From assembly GCA_013042715.1 (NCBI GenBank), contig JABDPN010000286.1, positions 1-34,509 on the forward strand: a stretch of 34,509 nucleotides of DNA, written 5' to 3'. This document shows positions 18,085 through 28,122 of the stretch, one piece after another; position 1 is the stretch's first letter; each line of letters opens with the position of its first letter. The notes under the pieces are model-generated. The model saw only the letters and a program-made list of their open reading frames with translations, was not told the DNA's origin and searched no databases. The position numbers were made by a program, and so were the translations under genes. The stretch comes from Flavobacteriaceae bacterium (lineage in GTDB: Bacteria > Bacteroidota > Bacteroidia > Flavobacteriales > Flavobacteriaceae).

Positions 18085-18256
18085 AGTTTTCTTTTGCTAC
18101 CTCTAGAGCAGTAATTTTATTTTCTAATATTGAGAGTTCATCACCATATCTAATTATCTGATCTACAGTTAGGTCATTACTACTATTAACCAAATCAATT
18201 AATTCCTTACTTTTGATACTATAATATTCTATTGTTGATTCAATTTTATCTTTCAT
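18083..18256 (-). CDS. Small (57 aa) coiled-coil-like protein of unknown function
   Basis: Not in ORF track. MKDKIESTIEYYSIKSKELIDLVNSSNDLTVDQIIRYGDELSILENKITALEVAKEN*; starts 9 nt after the araC-like stop on the same strand. Confidence 0.6.
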   Translation of the reverse strand: MKDKIESTIEYYSIKSKELIDLVNSSNDLTVDQIIRYGDELSILENKITALEVAKEN

Positions 18257-18265
18257 TTTCTAAAA

Positions 18266-19144
18266 TTATTCAATTATTTTCTTGATTTCCCCTCTATATT
18301 GCGAAGCACTTTTCCCTGTAAATTCTTTAAACAATTTATTGAAATGAGAAAAATTATTAAATCCACATTCAAAACAAATATCTGTAATACTCATTTGGCT
18401 TTCGTGTAAAAGCTTAGTTGCATGTACAACTCTATACTCATTTACCAGTTTTGTAAATGTTTTCCCAGTAACTTTTTTAAAGTACCTACAAAATGCAGGA
18501 ACTGTCATACTTGCTTGATCTGAAATTTCATCCAATGTAATTTGACTTGTGAAATTGGCATTTATGTATTTGAAAATAATGTCGATTTTCTGGCTGTCTT
18601 GAGGTTTTGTTTCAAACGCATAACCATTACTGTTTAAAATCTCATAATCTTTAGAAACTGCAAGATCTTGAAGAATTTCCATAAGTTTTACTATACGATT
18701 AAACCCATCGTAGTTTTTAAGGTTTTCAATTTTTGGTCCTAATCTGTCTTTTGTTTCTCTTTTAAATCGAATTCCTTTTTGTGCGCGCTTTAAAAGGCTT
18801 TTTAACTCAGCCATTTCAGGTAATTCAATAAATATATTACCAAATATTTCAGGTTTAAACTGAATAAGTGTCTCTTTACCATATCGTGTTAAACGATCTG
18901 TAAACCCATTATGTGGCAGGTTTGCTCCAATTAACAGTAATTGACTATTATTAAAATAGGAAAGGTGATTTCCAATATGTGTTTTTCCATGTCCCTTGTT
19001 AATATAAATTAACTCAACCTCTGGATGAAAATGCCAAAACGCAGATGTTCTAGGCTTATCATTAGCATCATAATGCTGTCTAACCAATATAGACTTACCA
19101 AACTCTGGAGTCACTTTTTCAAATGTAGGATTCTTTTTAAGCAT
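18266..19144 (-). CDS. AraC-family transcriptional regulator with N-terminal cupin-like domain
   Basis: ASMTVPAFCRYFKKVTGKTFTKLVNEYRV...ITDICFECGFNNFSHFNKLFKEFTGKSASQYR (double HTH); N-terminal FHPEVELIYINKGHG. Confidence 0.93.
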   Translation of the reverse strand: MLKKNPTFEKVTPEFGKSILVRQHYDANDKPRTSAFWHFHPEVELIYINKGHGKTHIGNHLSYFNNSQLLLIGANLPHNGFTDRLTRYGKETLIQFKPEIFGNIFIELPEMAELKSLLKRAQKGIRFKRETKDRLGPKIENLKNYDGFNRIVKLMEILQDLAVSKDYEILNSNGYAFETKPQDSQKIDIIFKYINANFTSQITLDEISDQASMTVPAFCRYFKKVTGKTFTKLVNEYRVVHATKLLHESQMSITDICFECGFNNFSHFNKLFKEFTGKSASQYRGEIKKIIE

Positions 19145-19310
19145 TTCTTTTAATTTTTATCAAAATTAAATTTTAATATACATACAAATCTATACTTATT
19201 TAACCATTTAGTGTTCTATATTAACAATAATTAAGCTATAACGTTTTCGATGGGTTAATATAGTATACAAATTTATTAAAATTGTTGTTTTCACAAGTTT
19301 ATTATCAACC

Positions 19311-19318
19311 TATTTTTG
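19311..19318 (+). promoter_or_regulatory. Bacteroidota -7 element
   Basis: TATTTTTG, 27 nt upstream of ATG 19346. Confidence 0.5.
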
Positions 19319-19345
19319 CCCTATAATTATTAAACTAATTATGTT

Positions 19346-19543
19346 ATGAAAAATTTTAATTTAAGAAGTGTAGTGTTAAAACCGATTTTTAATTCTACAA
19401 AAGGGAAACAAAAGCAAGAAGTTTCATTAAACTACTTAATTGATGACAAGCTATCTAATAGAGACGTAATATATCAATTAACAGCTCTAATGATGACTTT
19501 ACCATTAATCACAGGACTATTATTATTATGGTTCAATATTTAA
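19346..19543 (+). CDS. Small hypothetical membrane protein (65 aa)
   Basis: Promoter upstream; C-terminal hydrophobic segment ALMMTLPLITGLLLLWFNI. Confidence 0.55.
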   Translation: MKNFNLRSVVLKPIFNSTKGKQKQEVSLNYLIDDKLSNRDVIYQLTALMMTLPLITGLLLLWFNI

Positions 19544-19571
19544 ACAAAAAATAATATTAAAAAATACAATC

Positions 19572-20003
19572 ATGAAACGAATTATAAAAAACAGTTTATT
19601 AATAGTAGTCTTTTTAACTACAATATTCGGTAATGCAAATGAAGCATTTATATTGACCAAATTAAGAGACAATAAAACAACAATGTTAACATTGTTAGAA
19701 GTAAAAGAAGGAAGTAGCTTATTAATTAAAGATAAGTCTGGAGTAGTGCTTTACAGAGAAAAAATTAAGAGTTCTGGGATTTACACAAAAGGATTTGACT
19801 TTACTTCTTTACCTGAAGGTAATTACTTTTTTGAACTTGATAAAGATTTTGAAATTCCATTTAAAGTAATTAAAACTATAAAATCAAATTCATCTAAAAT
19901 TTCAAGATCTAGAAGAGTAAATGTTGATATTGAAGTTGAAAACAAAATTTTAAGCTTAAAAGGAGAGTATTATTCTAAATACTTTTTAGAAAACAACAAG
20001 TAA
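19572..20003 (+). CDS. Small secreted hypothetical protein
   Basis: N-terminal signal sequence MKRIIKNSLLIVVFLTTIFGNANEA; beta-rich body; same strand 28 nt after the 65-aa ORF; terminator follows. Confidence 0.65.
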   Translation: MKRIIKNSLLIVVFLTTIFGNANEAFILTKLRDNKTTMLTLLEVKEGSSLLIKDKSGVVLYREKIKSSGIYTKGFDFTSLPEGNYFFELDKDFEIPFKVIKTIKSNSSKISRSRRVNVDIEVENKILSLKGEYYSKYFLENNK

Positions 20004-20020
20004 TTAAAATTGTATAGAAC

Positions 20021-20054
20021 AAAAAAGAGGAAGTTAAATACTTCCTCTTTTTTT
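20021..20054. terminator. Bidirectional intrinsic terminator
   Basis: AAAAAAGAGGAAGT-taaat-ACTTCCTCTTTTTT between convergent genes. Confidence 0.88.
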
Positions 20055-20835
20055 ATTTACCTGGAAAATCAGCTTTTCGTTTTTCCAGAAATGCGGTGGT
20101 TCCTTCTTTAAAATCTGCTGTTCCAAAACAATTGCCAAATTGTTTAATTTCCACTTTAAAACCGTTTTTACCATCCTTGAAATTGGCATTAACAGATTTA
20201 ATAGCTTTACCAATTGCTACTGATGAATTTCGCATGATTCCTTTTGCAATATCGTAACAACAAGACAACAATTCTTCCTGAGACTTTACATGATTTACCA
20301 AGCCATAACTTAATGCTTGGTTTGCGCCAATCATTCCAGCTGTCATTATCATTTCCATAGCTCTTCCTTTACCAACTAATTGAGGTAACCGTTGTGTACC
20401 TCCATACCCAGGAATAACACCGAGAGAAACTTCTGGTAATCCCATTTTTGCATTAGTGCTTGCAATTCTAAAATGACAAGCCATTGCCAATTCTAATCCA
20501 CCACCCAGTGCAAAACCGTTTACAGCAGCAATCACTGGAGTCGATAGATTTTCAACTAAATCAAATAATAACCCTTGTCCTTGTGCGGCTAGTTGTTGTC
20601 CTTCTGCTACATTAAAATGAGCAAATTCGCTAATATCTGCTCCTGCAACAAAGGCTTTTTCGCCACTTCCAGTAAGTACAATAACTTTTGTGTTTTTATC
20701 ATCTTCTGCATGACTAAACGCATCATGAAGCTCCTCAATAGTCTCTTTATTTAATGCATTGAGTTTTTTAGGTCTGTTAATAGTAATGGTTGTTATCCCA
20801 TTTTCTGTTTTAGATAGTATGTTCTTATAATTCAT
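20053..20835 (-). CDS. Enoyl-CoA hydratase/isomerase (crotonase) family protein
   Basis: AFVAGADISEF, NGFALGGGLELAMACHFRIAS, PEVSLGVIPGYGGTQRLPQLVGKGRA. Confidence 0.93.
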   Translation of the reverse strand: MNYKNILSKTENGITTITINRPKKLNALNKETIEELHDAFSHAEDDKNTKVIVLTGSGEKAFVAGADISEFAHFNVAEGQQLAAQGQGLLFDLVENLSTPVIAAVNGFALGGGLELAMACHFRIASTNAKMGLPEVSLGVIPGYGGTQRLPQLVGKGRAMEMIMTAGMIGANQALSYGLVNHVKSQEELLSCCYDIAKGIMRNSSVAIGKAIKSVNANFKDGKNGFKVEIKQFGNCFGTADFKEGTTAFLEKRKADFPGK

Positions 20836-20845
20836 AATTTATACT

Positions 20846-22303
20846 TTATACTTTAGGAAAGGTTACTTTAAATGTTGTGCCTTTTTGTTCTACAGAAGTA
20901 AAGTTAATAGTTCCTCCATAGGTTTCTACAATCTTTTTTATCATTGGTAAACCTAATCCCATACCACTTGATTTGGTGGTAAATTTAGGTTCGAAAACCT
21001 TTTCTTTATAATCTTCTGCAATACCACAACCATTATCCTCAACTGTTATCACTACGTTTTCATTCTCTGGATAGACATCGATTAATACTTGAGGGTTTCC
21101 AACATCTTTCACGGCTTGAATAGCATTTTTAACCAGATTTGTAATCACTCTTATAAGTTGTGTTCTATCAAATTTTGCAATAATTTCTTTTTCTGTTGAA
21201 ATAAATTTAATGTAAGGTTCTGTGAAAATTTCAGTTGCTAGATCTATTATCTCAACAATATTGAGCAGCTCATTTTTTTGTGCTGGCATTTTAGCAAAAT
21301 TCGAAAATGCTGAAGCAATAGAGCTCATAGTGTCTATCTGTTGTATAAGTGTTTTACTGTATTCTTCTACTTTCTGTGTAATATCAGGATCGTCTGGATT
21401 AAATTTTCTTAAGAAACTTTGCACGCTTAATCGCATAGGAGTTAACGGGTTTTTAATTTCGTGCGCAACTTGTTTAGCCATTTCTCTCCATGCTTGTTCA
21501 CGTTCGCTTGTAGCCAATTTTACAGCACTATCTTCCAGCTCGTCTATCATACTATTGTAAGATTCTACAAGCAATGAAACCTCTTGACTTGCTCCTTTAA
21601 GTTCAATTTTTTTATTCCGTTTTTCAAGTCGTGTTTCATCCATTTTATCACTTATAGTTTTAAGTGATCTCGTAATAAATCGTGATACAAAATAGGCAAA
21701 TGCTACAGCTACAAGAAGCATGACTAAATAAGCATATCCAAGTCTGAATAAGAACTCTTTTAATTCGGCTTCATTGAAAGAGTCGTCTTCAAAATAAGGA
21801 ACATTTAAAATACCAAGTGGTTTCGAGTTTCTGTCATTAAAAATAGTGTACGACGATTGAAAATCGCCACCTAATTGCTCGTCTTTTTCAACATAACGTT
21901 TGGAAATTGTCTGATGTAGATTATTTAAAATATCAGGAGGCAAGCATATTGTAATGGTGTCATTATCAAATGTTGGTTTCGATTTTTTTATCAATGCACC
22001 ATCTAAATCGTAGAGGTTAAAATCAACTTTAAGGTTATTGGCAATAGCATAGATTTCGTCTTTAAAAATTAAATCTAAATATTTGGTTTCTCTTGGATAT
22101 GTTGTTTTGTCCAAAACATATCTAATACTAGATAGAATTTGCGCTTCTTTACGTTCCAGACGTTGTTTGTGGTAATCTTTGGACTGCTCGTTATACTGAT
22201 AAATTGTAACTGCTGCAATTAAAATTGAAGCCACTACAACAAGCAATATCATGTAAATGAATATTCTAGATCGTAAAGACAGTCTTCCTTGAGCCATTGT
22301 CAA
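20846..22303 (-). CDS. Sensor histidine kinase (NtrY-like, HAMP + HisKA + HATPase)
   Basis: Two TM segments, HAMP, QVAHEIKNPLTPMRLSVQSF H-box, NLVKNAIQAV, DNGCGIAEDYKEKVFEPKFTTKSSGMGLGLPMIKKIVE. Confidence 0.93.
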   Translation of the reverse strand: MTMAQGRLSLRSRIFIYMILLVVVASILIAAVTIYQYNEQSKDYHKQRLERKEAQILSSIRYVLDKTTYPRETKYLDLIFKDEIYAIANNLKVDFNLYDLDGALIKKSKPTFDNDTITICLPPDILNNLHQTISKRYVEKDEQLGGDFQSSYTIFNDRNSKPLGILNVPYFEDDSFNEAELKEFLFRLGYAYLVMLLVAVAFAYFVSRFITRSLKTISDKMDETRLEKRNKKIELKGASQEVSLLVESYNSMIDELEDSAVKLATSEREQAWREMAKQVAHEIKNPLTPMRLSVQSFLRKFNPDDPDITQKVEEYSKTLIQQIDTMSSIASAFSNFAKMPAQKNELLNIVEIIDLATEIFTEPYIKFISTEKEIIAKFDRTQLIRVITNLVKNAIQAVKDVGNPQVLIDVYPENENVVITVEDNGCGIAEDYKEKVFEPKFTTKSSGMGLGLPMIKKIVETYGGTINFTSVEQKGTTFKVTFPKV

Positions 22304-22378
22304 ATTTTAATTATTAAAGATAGCAATAATTAAGCCATATTTAGAAAAATAGTAAAGTCTAAAAACGAGTAAACATGT

Positions 22379-25300
22379 TTAATCTTCAACAAACAAATAG
22401 TTAAGGTTTTTCTGGTTAAAAGATTGGTTAAAGGCTTTAATTTCTTCGTTAACTAATTTGTTAAATACTTGTAACTGCTTATTTATTTTCTCAGTTAATT
22501 CATTTTTTACAGCAATATCTTGAGTTGTTGGAGCAAAATCTCCCATGCTAATTAACGAATTAAGATGTCCTAGTTTATTAGTTAGTCGAATTGGGAAATT
22601 TAAAGGGTCTTGACCACTTTTGTTTTTGGTTTGATACAATGCTTTTTCGATATCTGAAAACTGTTCTCTTAATTTTTTTGCTTTTTCAATTAAATCTTTT
22701 ACAACTTCATCATCTTTATATTGCGATTCAAAAGCTAATAACTGCTTATTGATGGCTCTTATTTTTTTAATGGATTTATGAGCATTATCTATTGTTTTAT
22801 TTACATCTTTAACAAACTCGAACTGTTGCTTCATATCTTCCAAAGAACTTTCTGATCTTGGATCAGCTAAAATTGTAAATGGTTGTTCTTGTGCTTTGCC
22901 ATTAACATTTAAAGACACTATATATTCTCCAGGAATAGCTCGCGGACCTTTTAAACTTGCCCACCAAAGTATCATACCTTTCAAACGTTCTGCGCCTTCA
23001 TAAGTCATATTCCACACAAATTGGTTTGGTCCTTTTTTAACTTTAAGTTTGTTCTCTTTATCTGTTGTGCTAAACGTTTTAATGGTATCACCTTGTGTGT
23101 CGAAGTATGTAAGAGACACCTCATCTTTTTCATTATAATCTAATAAATTAAAATAGGTAATAACACCATTTGGATGATTGGTTCCTGTTGTTTTACTGCT
23201 TTTTCTTGAACCTCCACGCATCCTATAGGTGTCTTTTGGTTTGAATAGCAGATGTTTATTTATGTCTTTTGAATACAATTGATGCAACAAAGTTAAGTCG
23301 TCTAAAACCCATAAGCTTCTACCTTGAGTTGCTACTATTAAATTGTTTTCCTTAATGGTTAAATCTGTTATTGGTACAACTGGAAGATTTAATTGAAACG
23401 GTTTCCAGTTCTTACCATCATTAAAAGAAATATACATTCCAGTTTCTGTCCCAGTATACAGCAACCCTTTTTGTTTTGGATCTTCTCGTAAAACTCTGGT
23501 GAAATGTTCAGCGTTTATACCATTAGTGATTTTAGTCCACGATTTTCCATAATCTGTAGTTTTGTATAGGTATGGTGCAAAATCACCTGTTTTATATTTT
23601 GTCCCGGCTATGTAACATGTTCCAGCATCAAAAGCACTAGGTTCAATACTATTTATCATCATCCACTCTGGCATACCTTTAGGTGTGATATTGTCCCAAG
23701 TTTTGCCACTATCTTTTGTTACATGAATTAATCCATCGTCACTACCAACCCAAAGTAAACCTTCTTGAAGCGGCGATTCTTGCGCTGCAAAAATAGTACA
23801 GTAATATTCTACAGATGTATTGTCTTGTGTAATTGGTCCTCCCGAAGATTTAAGTTTTTCTGGATCGTTTCTAGTTAGATCTGGGCTTATAATTTCCCAT
23901 GATTGCCCTTCGTTTTCTGTGACATGAACGTGATTAGAGAATGTATATAATCTATTAGGATTATGTTTTGAGAATATAATTGGGAAATTCCATTGGAAAC
24001 GATATTTCATGCCTTCTGCTCCATGACCCATTGGATTATCTGGCCATACATTAATAGCTCTAACCGTTCCTTTTTTATGATTTACACGCGTTAAAAATCC
24101 ACCATAACTACCTCCATAAACAATATCGTTATTTTTTGGGTCAACAGCTATATGTGCTGATTCTCCTCCTGCTGTTGATTCCCAGTCGTCTTCAGTTATA
24201 CTTCTACCATCTGTTCTATGAGGTATTCTCACTGTAGAATTATCTTGTTGTGCTGCATAAATGCGATAAGGGAAGTGATTATCTGTAGTCACTCTGTAAA
24301 ATTGAGATGTTGGTTGATTATGGTAAGTAGACCATGTTTCGCCTCCATCATAAGTAACTTGCGCGCCTCCATCATCACCAATTATCATTCTATCAGGATT
24401 TTCTGGTGCTATCCATAAATCATGATGGTCGCCATGTGGTGCATTGTAAGTACTAAATGTTTTTCCTCCATCTTCACTTCTATGATAACGAACATTTAAA
24501 ACGTAAACTTTATCTATGTCTTTAGTATCTGCATAAACTCGTGTGTAATACCAGGCACGTTGTCTTAATTTGCGTTCACTATTTATTTGTTTCCATGTGT
24601 CTCCACCATCATCACTTTTGTACAAACCGCCTTTATCTTTGTTTTCAACTATTGCCCAAACACGCTCATTATTGATAGGAGAAACTGTTACTCCAATAAT
24701 TCCTAAAGTTTCCTTTGGGAAGCCTTCATTTTTAGAAATTTCTTTCCAAGTTTTTCCGCTATCTGTACTTTTCCATAAAGCAGATCCTTCTCCTCCAGAG
24801 CTCAAACTGTAAGGCGAACGTTGAACTTTCCATGTTGAAGCATAGATTATTCTTGGATTAGTTGAGTCTAATAATAAATCAACAACACCTGCTTGATCGT
24901 TTGAAAACAAAATTTTATTCCATGTTTTTCCTCCATCTATACTTTTATAAAGACCTCTATCTTGAGTTGGTTTGTATATGTTTCCTAATACGCCAGCATA
25001 AACTATATCTGAATTTGTTGGATGAACAGCAATCCTTGGTATATGTCTAGAGTTTTTAAGTCCATGTGCTTCCCATGTTTTTCCAGCGTCAACACTTTTC
25101 CAAATACCATAACCAGAAGACACATTTCCTCTTACAGTTTTTTCTCCGCCACCAACATAAATAACATTAGGATCACTTTTTGAAACACTAATAGCTCCAA
25201 TACTTCCTCCAAAAAATCCATCAGAAATATTTTCCCATTCGCGTCCTCCATTTGTAGTTTTCCAAACACCACCTCCTGTTGCTCCAAAATAATATAAGTT

Positions 25301-25468
25301 AGGTTTGTTTGGCACTCCAGTTACTGCAGCACTTCGTCCTCCTCTAAAAGGACCAATAAGTCTATATTCTAATGCCGAATAATGTTTTTCGCTAAATTCT
25401 TGAGCATTGATTTGAGATGATAATGTAAATATTATTAAAAAGGTAGTGAGGTTAAATATAACTTTCAT
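22379..25468 (-). CDS. Secreted VPS10/sortilin-like BNR-repeat (beta-propeller) protein
   Basis: Signal peptide MKVIFNLTTFLIIFTLSSQINAQ; repeated S/DxDxGKTW motifs (TTNGGREW, SVDAGKTWE, SIDGGKTWN, STDSGKTWK, SDDGGDTWK, TKDSGKTWD, TTDYGKSWT). Confidence 0.9.
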   Translation of the reverse strand: MKVIFNLTTFLIIFTLSSQINAQEFSEKHYSALEYRLIGPFRGGRSAAVTGVPNKPNLYYFGATGGGVWKTTNGGREWENISDGFFGGSIGAISVSKSDPNVIYVGGGEKTVRGNVSSGYGIWKSVDAGKTWEAHGLKNSRHIPRIAVHPTNSDIVYAGVLGNIYKPTQDRGLYKSIDGGKTWNKILFSNDQAGVVDLLLDSTNPRIIYASTWKVQRSPYSLSSGGEGSALWKSTDSGKTWKEISKNEGFPKETLGIIGVTVSPINNERVWAIVENKDKGGLYKSDDGGDTWKQINSERKLRQRAWYYTRVYADTKDIDKVYVLNVRYHRSEDGGKTFSTYNAPHGDHHDLWIAPENPDRMIIGDDGGAQVTYDGGETWSTYHNQPTSQFYRVTTDNHFPYRIYAAQQDNSTVRIPHRTDGRSITEDDWESTAGGESAHIAVDPKNNDIVYGGSYGGFLTRVNHKKGTVRAINVWPDNPMGHGAEGMKYRFQWNFPIIFSKHNPNRLYTFSNHVHVTENEGQSWEIISPDLTRNDPEKLKSSGGPITQDNTSVEYYCTIFAAQESPLQEGLLWVGSDDGLIHVTKDSGKTWDNITPKGMPEWMMINSIEPSAFDAGTCYIAGTKYKTGDFAPYLYKTTDYGKSWTKITNGINAEHFTRVLREDPKQKGLLYTGTETGMYISFNDGKNWKPFQLNLPVVPITDLTIKENNLIVATQGRSLWVLDDLTLLHQLYSKDINKHLLFKPKDTYRMRGGSRKSSKTTGTNHPNGVITYFNLLDYNEKDEVSLTYFDTQGDTIKTFSTTDKENKLKVKKGPNQFVWNMTYEGAERLKGMILWWASLKGPRAIPGEYIVSLNVNGKAQEQPFTILADPRSESSLEDMKQQFEFVKDVNKTIDNAHKSIKKIRAINKQLLAFESQYKDDEVVKDLIEKAKKLREQFSDIEKALYQTKNKSGQDPLNFPIRLTNKLGHLNSLISMGDFAPTTQDIAVKNELTEKINKQLQVFNKLVNEEIKAFNQSFNQKNLNYLFVED

Positions 25469-25512
25469 TGTTTATTTGTTTAGTTAGTAAGACGAAAAAT
25501 AAGAAATAATAA

Positions 25513-26868
25513 TTACTCTTTTTCTTTAAGTCTTAATTTTAAAACAACTTCTCTGTTTAAAAAGAATGCAGTAACTATAGTTGATAATATATCTGAAATT
25601 GGAAATGCAATCCAAACACCTAATTCGCCATAATAAATTGGTAAAATAAATATTAAAGGAATAAAGAAAAACCCTTGTCTTGTTAAGGTTAAAAATAACG
25701 CAGGAATAGCTTTCCCAACTGCTTGAAAATACGCGGCACCAATAAGTTGAACCGCAATAATTGGAGTAGCTGCAAAAACCCAACGCATTGCGCTAGGTGT
25801 TTCTTTTAACACTTCTACATCGTCTGTAAATAATCGTGTAATAAACTCTGGAAATACCATTAGTGAAATGAAGACTAATGTGGCTAATCCAGCTGCATAT
25901 TTAATTGCTGTAGCAATTGTATTTTCGACACGCTTGTAATTTTGTGCGCCATAATTATATCCTGCGATTGGTAAAAATCCTTGTGTAATTCCATAAACTG
26001 GAAACAAAGCAAACATGAGCATTCTTCCAACTATAGCATAAGCTGTAACCGAAGATTCTCCTCCAAGATCAAACAAAATATTATTCATTAATAAATAGGT
26101 AACGCTAACTACTGCTTGTCTAGAAAGTGTTACAAAACCTAAAGAACTAATTTCGTTTACAATCTTTTTATCGAGGTTAAAATGTGGAATATTAATTTTA
26201 AGTTCTGAATTTTTTGAAAGAAAAAACCAAAGTAGATATATAAAACACATAATGTAAGAACCCGTTGTTGCCCAGGCTGCTCCAAGCATACCAAGATCAA
26301 AAAATTTGATTAAAATCACATCTAAAACCAAATTACCAACAGAAGGGAATAACATCGCATACATTGCAAACTTTGGTTTTCCTTCTGCTCGTACAACTGT
26401 ATTCCCCATCATGCATAATGCTAAAATTGGAATTCCATAAAGGACTACGCGATAATAAATTTTAGCTGGTTCAAAAATTAAACCTTTACCTCCAAAAGCT
26501 GGGATAATATCATCAATATATATCAATCCAAAAACCACAAGAACAGTTGTGAGTACAGTTGTTAAGCTTAATTGATTTCCAAAAGTTTTAAGCGCTTTTT
26601 CTTTGTTTTCTGCTCCAAGTGCTCTTGAGATTATTGAAGATCCTCCTACTCCAATAGACATACCTAATGCAGCAATAAAAAACGAAACTGGTAATACTAC
26701 ATTAATCGCTGCAATAGCAATAGAACCAATCCAATTACCAACAAAAATAGTATCTACCAAGATATTCAATGACATTACCAGAATACCAATTGATGCTGGA
26801 ACTGCTTGTTTAACCAATAATTTACCTATTGGCTCACTACCTAGTTGTTGTGCTGTAACTTTTGCCAT
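25513..26868 (-). CDS. MATE-family efflux transporter
   Basis: 12-TM pattern; LVKQAVPASIGILVMSLNILVDTIFVGNWIGSIAIAAINV; QGFLPIAGYNYGAQNYKRV. Confidence 0.92.
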   Translation of the reverse strand: MAKVTAQQLGSEPIGKLLVKQAVPASIGILVMSLNILVDTIFVGNWIGSIAIAAINVVLPVSFFIAALGMSIGVGGSSIISRALGAENKEKALKTFGNQLSLTTVLTTVLVVFGLIYIDDIIPAFGGKGLIFEPAKIYYRVVLYGIPILALCMMGNTVVRAEGKPKFAMYAMLFPSVGNLVLDVILIKFFDLGMLGAAWATTGSYIMCFIYLLWFFLSKNSELKINIPHFNLDKKIVNEISSLGFVTLSRQAVVSVTYLLMNNILFDLGGESSVTAYAIVGRMLMFALFPVYGITQGFLPIAGYNYGAQNYKRVENTIATAIKYAAGLATLVFISLMVFPEFITRLFTDDVEVLKETPSAMRWVFAATPIIAVQLIGAAYFQAVGKAIPALFLTLTRQGFFFIPLIFILPIYYGELGVWIAFPISDILSTIVTAFFLNREVVLKLRLKEKE

Positions 26869-27003
26869 TTAATAGCTTAGAAAAAAATAAAAATTTCATG
26901 AAAGATAGTAAATTAGATGGCTTTAAATTATTGCTATTGACTTTTTATTTTATTTATTTAACATTCATATTTTATTAGTATTTTAGAGCACTAACTTAAT
27001 GTT

Positions 27004-28122
27004 ATGAGTCTACTGTTATTTTACGCTTTTATTTCAATCTTTTTTTCATTCTTGTGTTCAATACTTGAAGCTGTATTACTAAGTATCACTCCAACATTTA
27101 TTAATGTAAAGTTGCAAGAAGGTAAAGGTTATGCAATCACTTTAGAGGAATTAAAAAAAGATGTAGACAAACCTCTAATTGCTATTCTCACGCTTAATAC
27201 AATAGCACATACAGTTGGAGCAATTTTAGTTGGTGTACAGGCTAAAGCTGCTTATGCAGAACTCTATGGTACTGAAACCAGATCTATTTTTGGAATATCT
27301 TTTACAGAAGATGTTATGGTGGGTGTTGTTTCAACAATCATGACCATTTTAATTCTTGTTGCTTCTGAAATTATTCCTAAAACAATTGGTGCTACATATT
27401 GGAGTCAGCTTGCAAATTTCACATCAAAAGCATTGGTAATACTAATTTGGCCCTTAAAAATAACAGGTGTTTTATGGCTACTTCAACTTACTACAAGATT
27501 AATTGGAGGAAAGGGTCATGGTAGCGTATTGAGTCGTGAAGAATTTCATGCTATGACACAAATTGCAGAAGACGAAGGTGTTTTTCATGAGTCTGAAAGT
27601 AAGGTTATAAAAAATATGTTAGCATTTAAGGATGTTATGGCTAAAGATATCATGACACCTAGGACGGTTATGAAAGTAGCTAACGAGAATGTAACTGTCG
27701 AAACATTTTTTAATGAAAATCAAAATCTTCGTTTCTCTAGAATTCCTGTTTTTAAGGATACTTTAGATAATATAACCGGAATTGTTCTTAAAGACGATAT
27801 CTTCAAAGAAATGGCTAACGACAATAATTCCACAAAGTTGTCTGAAATACGTCGTGATATTTTAGTTACAAGTAGAAATATACCAATCCCACAGCTGCTA
27901 GACGAGCTGGTTTTAAATAAAAACCACATGGCATTAGTTGTGGACGAATATGGCTCTGTTAGTGGTATTGTAACTATGGAGGATGTAATAGAAACGCTTC
28001 TTGGTATAGAGATAATGGATGAAAGTGATAATGTAGCAGACTTACAACTTCTAGCCCGTAAAAGTTGGGAGTCTAGAGCAAAACGTTTAGGAATTATAGA
28101 ACATAAAGCAGAAGAAGATTAA
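27004..28122 (+). CDS. CNNM-domain/CBS-pair membrane protein (CorC/HlyC-related)
   Basis: N-terminal CNNM TM domain, SREEFHAMTQIAEDEGVFHESESKVIKNML, MAKDIMTPRTVM, VVDEYGSVSGIVTMEDVIETLLG. Confidence 0.9.
   Translation: MSLLLFYAFISIFFSFLCSILEAVLLSITPTFINVKLQEGKGYAITLEELKKDVDKPLIAILTLNTIAHTVGAILVGVQAKAAYAELYGTETRSIFGISFTEDVMVGVVSTIMTILILVASEIIPKTIGATYWSQLANFTSKALVILIWPLKITGVLWLLQLTTRLIGGKGHGSVLSREEFHAMTQIAEDEGVFHESESKVIKNMLAFKDVMAKDIMTPRTVMKVANENVTVETFFNENQNLRFSRIPVFKDTLDNITGIVLKDDIFKEMANDNNSTKLSEIRRDILVTSRNIPIPQLLDELVLNKNHMALVVDEYGSVSGIVTMEDVIETLLGIEIMDESDNVADLQLLARKSWESRAKRLGIIEHKAEED

Noticed and set aside
25526-25783. 85-aa ORF in another - frame inside the MATE gene
   Set aside because: Same-strand frame shadow; Cys/Ser/Tyr-rich composition typical of an out-of-frame translation.
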